Shown piece by piece: positions 1-11,132 of a stretch of DNA of 64,000 bases. The DNA comes from Methanobacteriaceae archaeon. Its GTDB lineage: Archaea > Methanobacteriota > Methanobacteria > Methanobacteriales > Methanobacteriaceae. Location of the stretch: contig JAUSNX010000004.1 of assembly GCA_030656015.1 (NCBI GenBank), forward strand, positions 310,001-374,000, read 5' to 3'. Below the pieces are notes generated by a model. The model was not told the origin of the DNA, searched no databases, and saw only the letters and a program-made list of their open reading frames with translations. Each line of letters opens with the position of its first letter. Positions within the stretch are counted from its first letter, which is position 1. The translations under genes were made by a program, and so were the position numbers.

Positions 1-20
1 CTCGTTTAAACGGTGATTCA

Positions 21-857
21 ATGTTTAAAAAACTAATGGAATCATATAAACCATTGATTGCAATACCAGTAATTATCACATTACTATCCGTGATATTATT
101 GGCATCGAATGGTTTAAATGAAGGTATAGATCTTAAAGGAGGATCATTGGCTGTTTTAAGCTTAGAAAAGTCCATAAGCTCCAATGATTTAAAAATAATG
201 ATTGAAGATGGGCTTAATTCAACTGAAGTCAGTGTTCTTTCTATAAATAATAATAAGGCAACTGTTCAGATAGATAGTACTGCAGACGTAGAACAATTAG
301 CAAATTTAATGAAAGGAACTGCTACTATTTCCAGTTTTAGTTCCGTAGGGCCCGTTTTGAGTGCACAGTCACTTACTCAAGTTTACTGGGCTGTTGGATT
401 TGCATTTTTATTCATGTCCATAACAGTATTTATAATATTTAGAGAGATTGTTCCCTCCATAGCAGTTATTTTAGCAGCTTTGTCTGATATTTTAATTGCA
501 TTAGGGGGAATGTCATTATTTGGAATTCCACTCTCACTGGCATCCGTGGGTGCCATTTTAATGTTAATAGGTTACAGTGTAGATACAGATATTCTATTAA
601 CAACCAGATTACTGAAAGGAAAAGAAGGTACTTTAACAGAAAGAACTCTTGATGCTTTGAAGACTGGTTTAACCATGTCAGTAGCAGCAATAGCTTCAAT
701 GGGAGCATTATACTTAGTTACAATATTCTTAATACCTCAAGCGGTTGTTTTAAGTAATATTGCTGCAGTTCTTATAATTGGTCTGGCCGCAGATATCATA
801 GCTACCTGGCTCATGAACCTTGGAATACTCAGATGGTATTTGGAGGCAAGAACATGA
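21..857 (+). CDS. secF: Protein-export membrane protein SecF
   Basis: SecF pairs with SecD in the membrane and helps pull secreted proteins through the SecYEG channel, using the ion gradient. The 278-residue protein has a first membrane helix (about 12-28), the conserved GIDLKGGS stretch at 35-42, a short extracellular domain, then a block of five helices from about 120 to the end. This is the usual small RND-type SecF layout. ATG at 21 follows a GGTGAT Shine-Dalgarno site. The stop overlaps the secD start (ATGA at 854-857), so the two are translationally coupled in the order secF-secD. Confidence 0.95.
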   Translation: MFKKLMESYKPLIAIPVIITLLSVILLASNGLNEGIDLKGGSLAVLSLEKSISSNDLKIMIEDGLNSTEVSVLSINNNKATVQIDSTADVEQLANLMKGTATISSFSSVGPVLSAQSLTQVYWAVGFAFLFMSITVFIIFREIVPSIAVILAALSDILIALGGMSLFGIPLSLASVGAILMLIGYSVDTDILLTTRLLKGKEGTLTERTLDALKTGLTMSVAAIASMGALYLVTIFLIPQAVVLSNIAAVLIIGLAADIIATWLMNLGILRWYLEART

Positions 858-2089
858 AGCAAAAAGGATTTAAAGGATTTATAAGGGACCGTAGATCCAT
901 ACTGCTAATTGTTCTAGTCATTGGCAGTTTACTGGCCATTTCTGCTTTTGGTATTCAACAAGGGCTGGATTTAAAAGGTGGATCCCTTATCCAAATCCAG
1001 TTGGAAAAACCAGTTGATACAGATACCATGAACACCGTTACCAGTGTTTTGGATAAACGTCTGAACATATTTGGTGTAAAAGATGTAAAAGTAAGATCCA
1101 GTGGTAATCAATACGTCATTGTGGAAATTGCTGGAGTTCAACCAGACCAAGTGTCCAAAATTGTAGGTACTCCTGGTAAATTTGTGGCCAAAATAGGAAA
1201 TGAAACGGCTTTAAATGGGGCAGATATTGTTAGTGTGGAGGCACCAATAATCACTGACAACCAATATGCCGTTCCATTTAAAGTAAGTATAGGTGGAGCA
1301 GATAAATTTGCTAAAATAGCTAAAGGAAAAGCCGGTCAACCAGTTAATATGTATCTGGACGATCGACTTATAACTTCTCCCGAGGTTTCTGCAGAATTAG
1401 CTGCAGGAAATCCATCTACATCCGTTCAAATCAGCGGAGGAGCTGAATCAAAAGAAGCCGCGGAAGTTCAAGCTAAAGAACTGCAAACACTGCTTAAATC
1501 AGGTGCACTACCTGTTAAAGTTAAAATTGTTGGAGTAAGTAGTGTTTCTGCAGAATTAGGTAAACAATTTGCAGATGGAGCTTTTATTGCCGGAATATTA
1601 GCTATTTTAGCTATTTCCGCAGTCATAATGGTTAGATACCGAAATCCATTACTGGTTATACCTATTATCTTCACCACGCTGGCAGAATTAGTTCTAATTC
1701 TTGGTACAGCATCAATAATTCACTGGAGTATAGATCTAGCAGCCATTGCAGGGATTATTGCGGCCATTGGAACTGGAGTAGACGATCAGATAATTATAAC
1801 TGATGAAGTTCTTAAGGGAAAAAGTCTAAAAGATAGAAGAAGCCGTAGAACTAAATTCAAAATTAAAAGCGCTTTCTTCATTATCTTTGCATCTGCAGGA
1901 ACTCTTATTGCGGCCATGTTACCTTTAGCATATGTTGGTTTTGCAAGAGGAGCTACTGGAATTGGTGTTTTATCTGGATTTGCATTTACTACCATAATAG
2001 GAATAATAGTGGGAATATTCGTAACCAGGCCAGTTTACGCCAAGTTCATAGAAGTTCTTATGGAAAGAGAAACAGATAAAGCAAGTTAA
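854..2089 (+). CDS. secD: Protein-export membrane protein SecD
   Basis: SecD is the larger subunit of the SecDF translocation aid. The 411-residue protein has one N-terminal helix (about 15-33), the conserved GLDLKGGS stretch at 37-44, a long extracellular P1-type domain (about 50-225), and a C-terminal bundle of helices typical of the RND fold. An in-frame ATG at 833 exists, but the ATG at 854 has a GGAGG site at 842-846 and overlaps the secF stop as ATGA, so 854 is taken as the start. Identity is clear from both sequence and context. Confidence 0.95.
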   Translation: MKQKGFKGFIRDRRSILLIVLVIGSLLAISAFGIQQGLDLKGGSLIQIQLEKPVDTDTMNTVTSVLDKRLNIFGVKDVKVRSSGNQYVIVEIAGVQPDQVSKIVGTPGKFVAKIGNETALNGADIVSVEAPIITDNQYAVPFKVSIGGADKFAKIAKGKAGQPVNMYLDDRLITSPEVSAELAAGNPSTSVQISGGAESKEAAEVQAKELQTLLKSGALPVKVKIVGVSSVSAELGKQFADGAFIAGILAILAISAVIMVRYRNPLLVIPIIFTTLAELVLILGTASIIHWSIDLAAIAGIIAAIGTGVDDQIIITDEVLKGKSLKDRRSRRTKFKIKSAFFIIFASAGTLIAAMLPLAYVGFARGATGIGVLSGFAFTTIIGIIVGIFVTRPVYAKFIEVLMERETDKAS

Positions 2090-2486
2090 GAAATAATAAG
2101 GATAATTATAATTTAACTAAACTTAAATTGTTAAATTTTTAATTATTTCTAATTCATTTCTTAATTTCTCATTTTTTTATTTTTATTTATAAGCATAAAA
2201 TTAATTTTAAATATGCATTTAACTTCTATTAAAGAAAATAATTAGTTTTAAAGATGTATTTCTTTGTGCTTTGGCCAATTCATTTATTTTTAATTACATT
2301 TTTAAAAAAAATAAAAATTAATTTTAATGAATATCCTTATCATTACATAATAGATTAAAATATAATTGCCTTAAAACATTGTTTTAAATCATTTATTTTA
2401 ACAAAGATAATTTATATAAAAAATAACACATTATTAGTCACTAAATTTAAGATTAATATTTTATCTAAAAAGTAAAGGGTTGTTTC
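2090..2486. other. Intergenic region with pyrI promoter
   Basis: This 397-base stretch is very AT-rich and holds no convincing gene on either strand. Its only clear signal is a TATA box near the right end, listed separately. T-rich stretches just after the secD stop could serve as a factor-independent archaeal terminator, but none has a convincing stem. Confidence 0.5.
2411..2420 (+). promoter_or_regulatory. TATA box for pyrI
   Basis: TTTATATAAA preceded by purine-rich sequence fits an archaeal BRE/TATA promoter. It lies about 70 bases before the pyrI ATG, predicting transcription start near 2440 and a leader of roughly 45 bases. Inferred from sequence only. Confidence 0.5.
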
Positions 2487-2951
2487 ATGAAGAAGCCAAA
2501 AGAATTGAAGGTAAAGCCTATTAAAAATGGTACTGTAATTGATCATATCACTGCTAACAAGTCTTTAAATGTCCTGAAAATTTTAGGCCTGCCCAGTGAT
2601 GAAAGTAAGGTTACCCTAGCTATGAATGTCCAGTCGGCCCATATGGGAAAAAAAGACATAGTAAAAATCGAAAACAGAGAACTGGCCTCTAGTGAAGTTG
2701 ACCAAATAGCACTTATTGCTCCTAAAGCAACTATAAACATTATAAGAGATTATGAAATAGTTGGAAAAGGAAAAGTTCGTCTTTTAAATGAAATTAAAAG
2801 CCTTTTAAATTGTCCAAATCCCAACTGCATAAGCAATACCATAGAACCCGTTACTGGAAAATTTTACGTTATTACCAAAGAGCCTGTGATTTTGAGGTGT
2901 TACTATTGTGAAAGGTTAATGGAGGAAGGAGAAATTGAATCTCAATTCTAA
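2487..2951 (+). CDS. pyrI: Aspartate carbamoyltransferase regulatory subunit
   Basis: PyrI is the regulatory chain of aspartate transcarbamoylase, the first committed step of pyrimidine synthesis; it binds nucleotides and the catalytic chain PyrB. The 154-residue length is normal. The N-terminal nucleotide-binding domain (about 1-100) is followed by the zinc domain with Cys109, Cys114, Cys138 and Cys141, the expected four ligands. No pyrB lies next to it, unlike the common pyrBI arrangement. Its last 17 bases overlap the start of the next gene, whose Shine-Dalgarno site lies inside pyrI. Confidence 0.95.
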   Translation: MKKPKELKVKPIKNGTVIDHITANKSLNVLKILGLPSDESKVTLAMNVQSAHMGKKDIVKIENRELASSEVDQIALIAPKATINIIRDYEIVGKGKVRLLNEIKSLLNCPNPNCISNTIEPVTGKFYVITKEPVILRCYYCERLMEEGEIESQF

Positions 2952-4734
2952 AAAAATACTTAAATCCTCTAAAAAAGCTTTAGAAAGACTTAAATCTGAA
3001 AATTATATTCCTAGCAATGTGAAAACCAATCATATAAAAAAATTTTTATTAATATGCATTCTTATTATAACTGCATTTATAACATTATCTCCAGTTGATG
3101 CCGGGATTTTTGTCACCGATTCCTCACACGGAATAATGACTGCTCCAGCAGCAGCCCATACTAATAATCAGTTGATTTTAAGCTCTCTAACACCTGAAAA
3201 GTCCGTTTTAAATTATTTAACTGGTCAAAATACCATGGTGGTCGGTAATTTGAAAATCAGTGGGACAAAAATATCGGCCAGAACATCTTCTCTGTCAAAG
3301 TACTGGTCTACCAGTAATGTAGTCATTTTAACTACGGGTAGTGATCTTTCAGCGACTTATTTAGCTATAAAAAACAATGCACCATTGCTTATTACTGGAA
3401 AAACATTACCTTCCGCAACTAAAACTGAAATTAATCGATTAAAAGCAAAGAAAATAATAATATGTGGATCCAAAACATCCATACCTGATTCTTCATTGAG
3501 TTCTTTTAAGAACATTAAAAAAACCAGAATATGGTATGGTAGTGATGCTCTAACCTTTAAAACAATTCAAAAATCTTATTCATATAATATTAAAGTAACT
3601 GCCCCTAAATCACTCATGCCTGTGGCGATGGCCACCTGGAATAGTGCCCGATTTGAAATTTCCGATAAAATGACCGTCGCGGGCAAGACGATATGGTCCC
3701 CCAATACTGCCACTACCAGTATAGCCTTAAATAAATACTCTAAAAAGGATTTACCAAATATTTATCTCACCTCAGACAGTATAACTGGAACTGCATCCGA
3801 CAAAGAATTGATGATAAAAATTAAAAATGCCATTGCTGGATCGGCCAATGTTATAATTGATCCCAGCTCCCCAGGATCTAATGAAGCAGCAAGAGCGATT
3901 AAAAATGCACCTAATGGAATAGCAGCTTATATTGCTGCAGCATGCCCTGGTACAGTTTATGATATTGTTACTGGAGTGAAAACAGGGTATCTTAAAAGTG
4001 ATGCATCTGATTTAAAAGGAATTGTTTTCATCAATTATGGGAAAACAAATCTGGGCACTGCTAGCTACTTAGGACGTTCTTGGGATGATAATTTCTCCAA
4101 TGTATATTTTGCTGGAATTTACAGCCCAAGCCAATATATTCAGTCCTCAGGAATAGGTTTAATCGAGCCACGGGTTGGAACTAGCACTGAAGATCAAAGA
4201 GTGAGTAAAATTGCTTCAGGCTTGATTTACAGTGCTTATTATGCAAATAAAGAACATTTAAGTACCAGCGACTCTACTACAACCAGTTCCTTAATAGCAA
4301 AACACCAAATAAACCCTACCACATTATCCAGCGATGCTCAAAGAATAATTAATGGACAAAATACCGCCATGAACCGGGCCAATTGGATTTATTTAAGTTC
4401 CCAATATATTGCAGGACTTCCCATTACAAATAGTGCCGTGTCCATGTCTGATTCTAGTGCTTCATCGGCCAGCACATTTTCAGGAACATTAAATAGAACC
4501 GAATATAAAGACACAGCTGCGAGAGTCTATGCCTACATGAAAACTAATAAAAAAGCACCAAGCAGTGTCACCGTAAAGGGAAAAACTCTTAATATAAATG
4601 ATTACAGCAAAATGTTTGCTCAGGTAATTTATAAACACACTGAAAAGAAATATATGACTTTCCCTGCTTCCGTAAGCATAAAAGGATCGATTTTAGATAA
4701 TACAATTAATTATCTGCAAAATTTAATGGGTTAA
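2935..4734 (+). CDS. Secreted surface protein with pseudomurein-binding-type repeat
   Basis: This 599-residue protein has one hydrophobic segment at about 37-52 after a basic N-terminus, consistent with a signal peptide or anchor. Residues about 100-330 look like cell-wall-binding repeat 2 domains (alternating short strands and helices with motifs such as LITGKTLP and IIICGSK). The C-terminus, about 513-590, resembles a pseudomurein-binding repeat ([18 protein letters not shown], then [11 protein letters not shown]). This points to attachment to the pseudomurein wall; no enzyme motif is evident. TTG at 2935 follows a strong GGAGGAAGGAGA site and overlaps pyrI by 17 bases, suggesting coupling to an unrelated gene. 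Confidence 0.75.
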   Translation: MNLNSKKILKSSKKALERLKSENYIPSNVKTNHIKKFLLICILIITAFITLSPVDAGIFVTDSSHGIMTAPAAAHTNNQLILSSLTPEKSVLNYLTGQNTMVVGNLKISGTKISARTSSLSKYWSTSNVVILTTGSDLSATYLAIKNNAPLLITGKTLPSATKTEINRLKAKKIIICGSKTSIPDSSLSSFKNIKKTRIWYGSDALTFKTIQKSYSYNIKVTAPKSLMPVAMATWNSARFEISDKMTVAGKTIWSPNTATTSIALNKYSKKDLPNIYLTSDSITGTASDKELMIKIKNAIAGSANVIIDPSSPGSNEAARAIKNAPNGIAAYIAAACPGTVYDIVTGVKTGYLKSDASDLKGIVFINYGKTNLGTASYLGRSWDDNFSNVYFAGIYSPSQYIQSSGIGLIEPRVGTSTEDQRVSKIASGLIYSAYYANKEHLSTSDSTTTSSLIAKHQINPTTLSSDAQRIINGQNTAMNRANWIYLSSQYIAGLPITNSAVSMSDSSASSASTFSGTLNRTEYKDTAARVYAYMKTNKKAPSSVTVKGKTLNINDYSKMFAQVIYKHTEKKYMTFPASVSIKGSILDNTINYLQNLMG

Positions 4735-4957
4735 TAGCTTGAAAATAATTCTTTATTTAAGAAGACTATTCAAAAAACAATAAGCATAATTAATCCATTT
4801 TATTTATATTTTATTTCTTCTAAACTTTCTATTTTTAATTTAAATCAATTAAAAATGAGCATTAAATCCGCAAATCTTAAAATAAATGCTAAAAATCACT
4901 ATTATAAAAAAAATAAAAAAATTGAATAGGATAATGGTTATAATTTTAGTTTTATAA

Positions 4958-5752
4958 TTAAATAACACCATTATACATCAAAAAGGCCTGTATTTGGCTG
5001 TAAGATTTACTTACACTACCTGAAGCAATAGTTCCATGGGAAGATTTGACCTCACAAGTAACTGCGGGAATTCTAGCCAAATTAGAAGCGTCTTCTACTG
5101 CACCTGGATAAGAAACACCCGCCCTATACTCATAGATTAAAGCTGATCCTGATTTTTTACTTATGTAGTAAGCCATTTTATAACTACCATATGTTGGAGA
5201 CTTAGTACAGAGAATACTATTCTTTCCAGGAACTCCACCCGGCCTTGTAGAATGGAAATCTCCTAAAGATTTAACTTTGAGTTGTTTAGCTAGAGTTATT
5301 ATCTTGTTTGTGGGTGTGCCTGCTTTATTAGCCACACTATTCAAATTTTTACCTTTCCAATATCTAGTAGATTTAGAAGTAGAATAAGGGGAAACAAAGG
5401 GCACTATGTAAACTGTTCCTTTTATATGCTTTCCATTAAGATAGTTTATGAGTTTCATAGCCGCAATAGTTGCTGGTAACTCGTTCCCATGAACTCCTGC
5501 CACTATCATAACTTTAGGGTCACTCCCATCGCCAAAAGTGACCATTGGAGTTCCTTTTTTTGCTGATGCAATTATTTGACTGGAAATTGTAGATTTAGGA
5601 ATATTTTTATAAACCAATTTGTTTTTAGTAATGTCTCCACCGGTTCCAGAATAAATTGTTTGAATTTGTACTGCTGAGGCAGCAGAAACTGTAGAAAATG
5701 CTATTAATATACCTAAAAAGCAAACCAATGCTTTCATGGTTTTCTGATTCAT
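4958..5752 (-). CDS. Secreted M14-like zinc hydrolase (aspartoacylase/carboxypeptidase type)
   Basis: The 264-residue protein starts with a signal peptide (hydrophobic 7-27, ending near ASA). It carries the zinc carboxypeptidase-like motif set: HGNE with His88 and Glu91, an arginine-containing stretch at 127-130, GDFHSTRPGG with His167, and CEVKSSHG with Glu234 as the likely catalytic glutamate. These are features of the succinylglutamate desuccinylase/aspartoacylase branch of M14. Being secreted, it probably acts on an extracytoplasmic peptide or amide; pseudomurein peptides are a guess. It converges on the surface-protein gene to its left. ATG 5752 has an AGGTGA site. Confidence 0.7.
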   Translation of the reverse strand: MNQKTMKALVCFLGILIAFSTVSAASAVQIQTIYSGTGGDITKNKLVYKNIPKSTISSQIIASAKKGTPMVTFGDGSDPKVMIVAGVHGNELPATIAAMKLINYLNGKHIKGTVYIVPFVSPYSTSKSTRYWKGKNLNSVANKAGTPTNKIITLAKQLKVKSLGDFHSTRPGGVPGKNSILCTKSPTYGSYKMAYYISKKSGSALIYEYRAGVSYPGAVEDASNLARIPAVTCEVKSSHGTIASGSVSKSYSQIQAFLMYNGVI

Positions 5753-6095
5753 TTTTTCACCTTGTAATTTACTTTTGGTAAAATCACTAATATTTTATTG
5801 CCTATTATTTCATTATTTAATAAACATATTTTAAGCCATAAATTTGTAAAAAAGGTCAAATAAAGGCTAATTTTGATTTTATATAAATGTTTATATAAAT
5901 CTTGTGAAAGTGAAAAATGATTTTAAGTACTTTGAATTGAAATTGAAGAGTCGGATAATAATATTTAAATAAAATTAGTTCTAAAATAGAGCCATATATT
6001 AATTTATATTTTTTTGGGCATGTTTTTAATCAAAAAAAAGAAATAAAAAGAATATATGATAAAATAAGCTTTATTTGAGTTTCAAAGACCTTAAT
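5753..6095. other. Intergenic region with tandem TATA-like boxes
   Basis: No gene is seen. On the minus strand two copies of an ATTTATATAAA-like sequence lie close together near 5878-5900, about 130-150 bases before the 5752 start. Either could be the TATA box of the secreted hydrolase gene, giving a leader near 100 bases. The rest is AT-rich without clear structure. Confidence 0.4.
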
Positions 6096-7304
6096 TTAGT
6101 TATATTCTGAAATTACATGTTTAGCTAGTCTTTTTGAAAGTGCCATTATAGTTAGTAACGGGGGAGCACCCGGTGCAGTAGGTAGAACACTAGCATCAGC
6201 CACGAAAAGATTTTTTATAGGAGTTTCCAAATTTTCATTGACCACGTCCCCTATAGCTGCAGTTCCACCAGGATGTGCACCCCTAGGATGGGTTGAAATG
6301 ATTGTATCCGGATTAACTCCGGCTTCAACTAAAATAGCGCCTGCCAGTGCTGCACCTTCAGCTAAAAAACGAACATCTCTTAGAGTATTATTTTTAACAA
6401 TACGATCTGGACCTACATAACCTGATGATTCATCTCCAATTTTAACCATAAAGCCTAAAATATCTTTGTCAGTGGCGCCTTTTTCTTTCAATTGTGCAGA
6501 TAAAAAAGTGGAAAAATGAGGGCCTAAAATAAAATTCTCCTTAATAATAAGTGCATTCATCTGTACTTCATCTTTAAACCCTATGTTTTCAAGTAAGCCA
6601 CCTACAGTGATGAATGTATCCATGAAAAAGTTTTCTCCTGCTTCAATTCCAGCTTTTTGAAGCAATCTGGGAGTTTCAATACCACCCAAAGATAAAATTA
6701 CGATTTCTGATAGGAAGTTGATTTCTTCAGAATTTTGTAATGCTTTAACTCCAATTATCCGTCCATTTTCCACAATAAGCCCTGTAACTTCAGTTTCCGA
6801 TATTATTTCCGCACCAGCTTGTTGAGCCTCCAAAACAAAGTCCGCAGCAGACCATTTAGCATTTTTTGGACAACCAAACGAACATCGGCCACAAGGACTA
6901 CAATCTTTACTTCTAATAAATTTAGGCATTTTTTGGATATTTAAACCCATTGATTTGGCTGATTCCATGAGTAATTTGGTTCCATCTCCTATGTGAGAAT
7001 CGGGCATTGGACCAATTTCAAGATCTTCTTCAATTTCGTCAAGCTCTAGAGAAATATCCAGACCCATATTTTTTAATTCATTTTCAAGAACTCTAACCCC
7101 ATTTCCAACAGCTACTAATGTGGATCCTCCAACACAGGACGTTTTTAGAAGATCTATCCCTTCTTCAGAAGGATCATAATAATTAAAAGCTTTTTTAGAT
7201 TGAATAACTGGACCTTTTTCAATAATTTTTACTTGAATTCCTGCTAAGGCCAGTTCTCGGGCCACCGTTGCTCCACCAGCACCAGACCCTACTACAATAA
7301 CCAT
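6096..7304 (-). CDS. GMC-type FAD oxidoreductase with cysteine cluster
   Basis: The 402-residue flavoprotein has an N-terminal FAD-binding GSGAGG (residues 6-11) and a C-terminal HPGGTAAIG motif, the usual GMC active-site region. Between them sits CxxCxxCxxxC (Cys135, 138, 141, 145), a ferredoxin-like pattern expected to bind an iron-sulfur cluster, which classical alcohol-oxidising GMC enzymes lack. It probably passes electrons between FAD and the cluster to a substrate not identifiable here. An in-frame GTG at 7313 lies inside the AAAGGTGG Shine-Dalgarno site, so ATG 7304 is chosen. It lies downstream of, and on the same strand as, the homocysteine genes, 239 bases away. Confidence 0.75.
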   Translation of the reverse strand: MVIVVGSGAGGATVARELALAGIQVKIIEKGPVIQSKKAFNYYDPSEEGIDLLKTSCVGGSTLVAVGNGVRVLENELKNMGLDISLELDEIEEDLEIGPMPDSHIGDGTKLLMESAKSMGLNIQKMPKFIRSKDCSPCGRCSFGCPKNAKWSAADFVLEAQQAGAEIISETEVTGLIVENGRIIGVKALQNSEEINFLSEIVILSLGGIETPRLLQKAGIEAGENFFMDTFITVGGLLENIGFKDEVQMNALIIKENFILGPHFSTFLSAQLKEKGATDKDILGFMVKIGDESSGYVGPDRIVKNNTLRDVRFLAEGAALAGAILVEAGVNPDTIISTHPRGAHPGGTAAIGDVVNENLETPIKNLFVADASVLPTAPGAPPLLTIMALSKRLAKHVISEYN

Positions 7305-7543
7305 TAAAACCACCTTTAAATTTATTTGAACTCATTTTATCCAGGATAAATATAATTTAAATTTATAAGTCTATTAATTAAAATATTGTTTAATTTTAAT
7401 TAAATATCAATAAATTATATTTCCAATTTAATTCTATCTATGGAATTAGTAATTAAATAATTTTTAATTAATTTTATTTAAAAAAGCATATAAAAAAAGG
7501 TAATTAAAAGCTAAAATAAGAATTAATGAAAAAGAATTTTAAT

Positions 7544-7930
7544 TCATTCCATTAAGCTGATAGCTTTGGTTGGACAGGAATTAACACAGAAACCACAACC
7601 AATACATTTTTGATTGTCAATTTCCACCTCCCAATCATCCTGGATACATATAGCCTTCACCGGGCACAGGGAAACACATGCCCCACAATCCACACATTTT
7701 TCTGAGTCCTTTTGAACTACCCTCATTATAGGAATTACTTCAATACCTTGTTCTTCCATATATTGAATACATTCATTTTCCTGAGGCCCACTGATTTCTA
7801 CCAGCATTTTTCCACCCCGAGGATTAATATGAGCTCTTAAAATGTTAAAATCGATGTCATATATCTTAATAGCATCAGACATTATAGCTTTGTTTACAAT
7901 AGTGGGTAAAAATCTTAACCATGATTTCAT
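7544..7930 (-). CDS. NIL-domain ferredoxin, homocysteine synthesis partner
   Basis: The 128-residue protein has an N-terminal NIL-type domain (about 20-75) and two 4Fe-4S binding sites: [15 protein letters not shown] and [15 protein letters not shown]. In methanogens the homologous ferredoxin (MA1822 type) works with the DUF39 protein to form homocysteine from aspartate semialdehyde and sulfide. The start overlaps the stop of the DUF39 gene (ATGA at 7927-7930), so the two are co-translated. This adjacency strongly supports the functional pairing. Confidence 0.9.
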   Translation of the reverse strand: MKSWLRFLPTIVNKAIMSDAIKIYDIDFNILRAHINPRGGKMLVEISGPQENECIQYMEEQGIEVIPIMRVVQKDSEKCVDCGACVSLCPVKAICIQDDWEVEIDNQKCIGCGFCVNSCPTKAISLME

Positions 7931-9483
7931 ATTGACTCTCCCCCATTTTCATCTTTTAAATTTTCTCCAATCAATCGAGAAATATCTTCAGCCGTGATCA
8001 TTCCCTTAACAATATTTTCCTTATCAACAATAGGTAGGCCAGAAATATTATTTTTATCAATTCTACGGGCAATTATATCCACAGATTCATCTTCACGGGC
8101 AATAATAACCTTTCGGGTCATTAATTCATCCAGTTTTGATTTCCCTTTGGCCACACCATCAGCAATGTCCCAGGAAGTTACAATACCCTTTAATTTTCCA
8201 TCATTATCTACAACTGGCAAGTGATTAATATTATTGTCCACTAATTTTTTGGCTACATCATTTATCTTTTCGCCAGGACAGGCCATGATAACTGGTTTAC
8301 TTTCAATATCTTTAACCATGACAGACGGTTTACTTATTTCCAGAGGTTTAACTATGTTTCCCTTGGAAGACAATGGCCTTACCGGATTTGTCAGCAAGAA
8401 ATCTCCTTTTTCTATCCATTCTTTCAATTCCACCGCCACCATTTTGGCCAGTTTATATGATGAAAGTGGAGAAGTCGGAACATCAATTCCATCAATTTCA
8501 ATTTTACCAGTTTTTAGTTCTTTATAATTAGTTTCTCTTATTACTGGCCTGCTTCGACGAGGAACACCATAATCTATAATTTTACAGATTATTTCTTCAT
8601 CACTAATAGCAGTTCTAGCCGCAACTTCCTCATTTAAAATAGGTATAGGTATTCCTGCCCCTACATAAAGCGTAGGACCATACTTAGGCATAGTAGCGCC
8701 CCGAATGTATTTCGGATTCATTTTCTTCATGTCACCCTGGAGCATTAAAGTACCCGATGCACTTACCGGCACTCCATTTCGTCTTTCATTTTCGGTAGAA
8801 TGTTGAGTACCTTCAGATAGGATATATCCTTCAGCACCGCCCAAGAATATTTTAGTGCCCATCCCTATTGTATTGAAATAAGGATCGTTAATAAGTGGAG
8901 AAAGCGTTCCGGCACTGGAATAGGTTACATTTCCAAATTTAGGAAGTAATGTGCCCATATAAGTATAAAGAGTTTCATCAGTAGAATTTATGGCTACTGC
9001 ATAGTTTTGATAGCAATTCCTCGGATTTACCATGGTTGCTTGATTAATTTTATCCAAATTTATGGAAGTTTCTACTCTTTTCAATGGATAACAGTCCGTG
9101 CCATAGGCATCAGCTATAAGTTCCACTTCTTTTCCACGGATTAAATCCTCTATAACATGAGATCCACCGTAATCAAAACCAATGTCTGGATTTTGGCTTG
9201 GCTGGGCCGCCCCTAAATAAGCATCCACAGAAGCCAGACCAGAATATGCTTCAACCCCATTAAGGAATGTTTTAGACATTTTAATTGGTGGATCAGAATG
9301 TCCGAAATTTAAGAAAGCACCAGAAGAACACATAGCACCAAATGTACCGGTCGTGACCACATCAATTTCTTCAGCCGCCTTCTGGGCCCCATTCTGGGCG
9401 ACAATACTCGTCATTTCATCTGCAGTTACCACAACTGCGTCGCCGTTCTTTATTTTTTGGTTTATCTCCTGAATTGTTTTCAA
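7927..9483 (-). CDS. L-aspartate semialdehyde sulfurtransferase-type DUF39 protein with CBS pair
   Basis: The 518-residue protein has an N-terminal DUF39 domain (about 1-370) and a C-terminal pair of CBS domains (about 395-510; motifs [19 protein letters not shown] and [19 protein letters not shown]). DUF39 proteins such as MA1821 make homocysteine from aspartate semialdehyde in methanogens lacking the classical route. The CBS pair may sense an adenosyl compound; this is inference. The longer frame from ATG 9531 adds a hydrophobic 16-residue extension; TTG 9483 is preferred because a GGTGG site sits just upstream and the domain begins there (LKTIQEIN). Overlaps the ferredoxin gene by four bases. 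Confidence 0.85.
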   Translation of the reverse strand: MKTIQEINQKIKNGDAVVVTADEMTSIVAQNGAQKAAEEIDVVTTGTFGAMCSSGAFLNFGHSDPPIKMSKTFLNGVEAYSGLASVDAYLGAAQPSQNPDIGFDYGGSHVIEDLIRGKEVELIADAYGTDCYPLKRVETSINLDKINQATMVNPRNCYQNYAVAINSTDETLYTYMGTLLPKFGNVTYSSAGTLSPLINDPYFNTIGMGTKIFLGGAEGYILSEGTQHSTENERRNGVPVSASGTLMLQGDMKKMNPKYIRGATMPKYGPTLYVGAGIPIPILNEEVAARTAISDEEIICKIIDYGVPRRSRPVIRETNYKELKTGKIEIDGIDVPTSPLSSYKLAKMVAVELKEWIEKGDFLLTNPVRPLSSKGNIVKPLEISKPSVMVKDIESKPVIMACPGEKINDVAKKLVDNNINHLPVVDNDGKLKGIVTSWDIADGVAKGKSKLDELMTRKVIIAREDESVDIIARRIDKNNISGLPIVDKENIVKGMITAEDISRLIGENLKDENGGESI

Positions 9484-9647
9484 ATTACCACCTGGTGCTT
9501 TAATAAGTAAAATTAAAAGAAATAAATGCAAACTTTAATTATTTAATAGTTTATCATAAATATATTTTACTTTATAATTGATATATATTTAAATAAATTG
9601 ATATGATAAAGTTATTATAATAAAATAAAACTATCAATACCCATACA

Positions 9648-9676
9648 ATAAAATTTTATGGGATAAATTTTATGGG
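9648..9676 (+). repeat. Tandem direct repeat upstream of tldD
   Basis: Two adjacent copies of ATAAA(A)TTTTATGGG, 15 and 14 bases long, lie 83-111 bases before the tldD start. A CCCATA just upstream is the inverse complement of each repeat's end. Possibly a regulator-binding site; function unknown. Confidence 0.5.
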
Positions 9677-9758
9677 AAATTAATTGATTTACAAGAATAT
9701 TAAAAAAATTTTATTAAATATTAAAATTTATATGATTATGTAGGAAAAGGGGATATTA

Positions 9759-11132
9759 ATGAAAAATACTCTTGATTTAGATTCATTTAAAAAAATAATC
9801 CGCGATTTAGAAAATAAAGTCGATTACGTTGATATACGTGCAGGTAGTGGCAACAGCACCTCAATTTTAATGAAAGATGGTAAAGTTCAAGAAATAAAAT
9901 CTGGATTTGACCATGGGGGTCGAGTTAGGGTTCTTAATGGAGGAGCATGGGGATTTGCTTTTACAACAGACCTTTCAAAATTAGGTGAAATAGGAGAATA
10001 TGCTCTTAAATTATCCAAATCTCTTAAAAGCGATGTTCAATTAACTAAATCTGATGCTGCTATTGATAATGTAAAATCTTCGGCCAAAATAAAACCTGCT
10101 GATGTTTCAACTGAAGAAAAAAAGGAAATTATCAAAGAAGCCAATCAATCAGCTACGGTTGATCAAGTAGTTAGTACGACTGTAAACTATGTTGATAGTG
10201 AAAGTAACAGTGTTTTTTTAAGTTCAGAAGGTTCTAAAGTAACCATGGAAGAATCCAGAGTAGGTATGTTCTTAAATGCCGTAGCTGCTGATGGAGAAGT
10301 TATTCAGTTTGGCCATGGGAGTATGGGTGGTTCTAAAGGATTTGAAGTATTAAAAAATGCTGACATTGAAAAATTCGGTAGAAAAATTGGTGAAAAAGCC
10401 GTTCGATTGCTTTCAGCAGAAAAAGCACCATCTGGAAAGTTCCCAGTAGTAACGGATTGTGAATTAACCGGAGTATTTATTCATGAAGCATTGGGCCATG
10501 CTGCTGAAGCAGATTTAATATTACAAAATGATTCGATATTAAAAGACAAAATGGGAAGTCAAATAGGATCCGATATGGTAACTATAATTGATGATGCCAG
10601 TATGGACGCATTTGGATATTATGCCTATGATGCAGAAGGAACAAAAACAAAAGAAAATGTCCTAGTGGAAAACGGAATTCTCAAATCTCTTTTAAGTTCT
10701 AGAGAAACAGCATCTAAGTTAAATATCGAATCTTCAGGAAATGCCAGGTCCATAATCAGTGAGCAACCTATAGTTCGAATGAGTAATACCTACCTTAAAC
10801 CAGGTGAATTGAAATTTGATGAACTTATAGAAGATATAAATGATGGAATTTATCTTAAAGGTTCTCGCGGAGGACAAGTCGATACTGGAAAAGGAATATT
10901 CCAGTTCAATGCAGCTGAATCATTTAAAATTGAAAATGGGGAAATAAAAACTCCATTAAGAGATGTTTCACTATCCGGAGATATTATGGAAACCTTGAAA
11001 AAGGTTAATGGTGTCGGATCTGACTTTAAAATGAGCATGGGATTCTGTGGAAAATCCGGCCAGACTGCTCCAGTGGGAGATGGTGGCCCGCACGTAAGGA
11101 TTATTGATGCCATAGTAGGGGGTTCCATGTAA
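9759..11132 (+). CDS. tldD: TldD-family metalloprotease
   Basis: The 457-residue length and HEALGH (HExxxH, residues 242-247) with the following AAEAD identify the TldD subunit of the TldD/TldE heterodimeric zinc protease. In bacteria the pair opens unstructured peptides and matures modified peptides. TldE/PmbA, which lacks the zinc motif, is not seen in this window. ATG 9759 is preceded by GGGGATATTA. The stop abuts the AMMECR1-family start with no gap, suggesting an operon. The natural substrate in methanogens is unknown. Confidence 0.9.
   Translation: MKNTLDLDSFKKIIRDLENKVDYVDIRAGSGNSTSILMKDGKVQEIKSGFDHGGRVRVLNGGAWGFAFTTDLSKLGEIGEYALKLSKSLKSDVQLTKSDAAIDNVKSSAKIKPADVSTEEKKEIIKEANQSATVDQVVSTTVNYVDSESNSVFLSSEGSKVTMEESRVGMFLNAVAADGEVIQFGHGSMGGSKGFEVLKNADIEKFGRKIGEKAVRLLSAEKAPSGKFPVVTDCELTGVFIHEALGHAAEADLILQNDSILKDKMGSQIGSDMVTIIDDASMDAFGYYAYDAEGTKTKENVLVENGILKSLLSSRETASKLNIESSGNARSIISEQPIVRMSNTYLKPGELKFDELIEDINDGIYLKGSRGGQVDTGKGIFQFNAAESFKIENGEIKTPLRDVSLSGDIMETLKKVNGVGSDFKMSMGFCGKSGQTAPVGDGGPHVRIIDAIVGGSM

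Noticed and set aside
7304-7313. GTG start for the GMC flavoprotein
   Set aside because: The GTG is part of the Shine-Dalgarno site serving ATG 7304.
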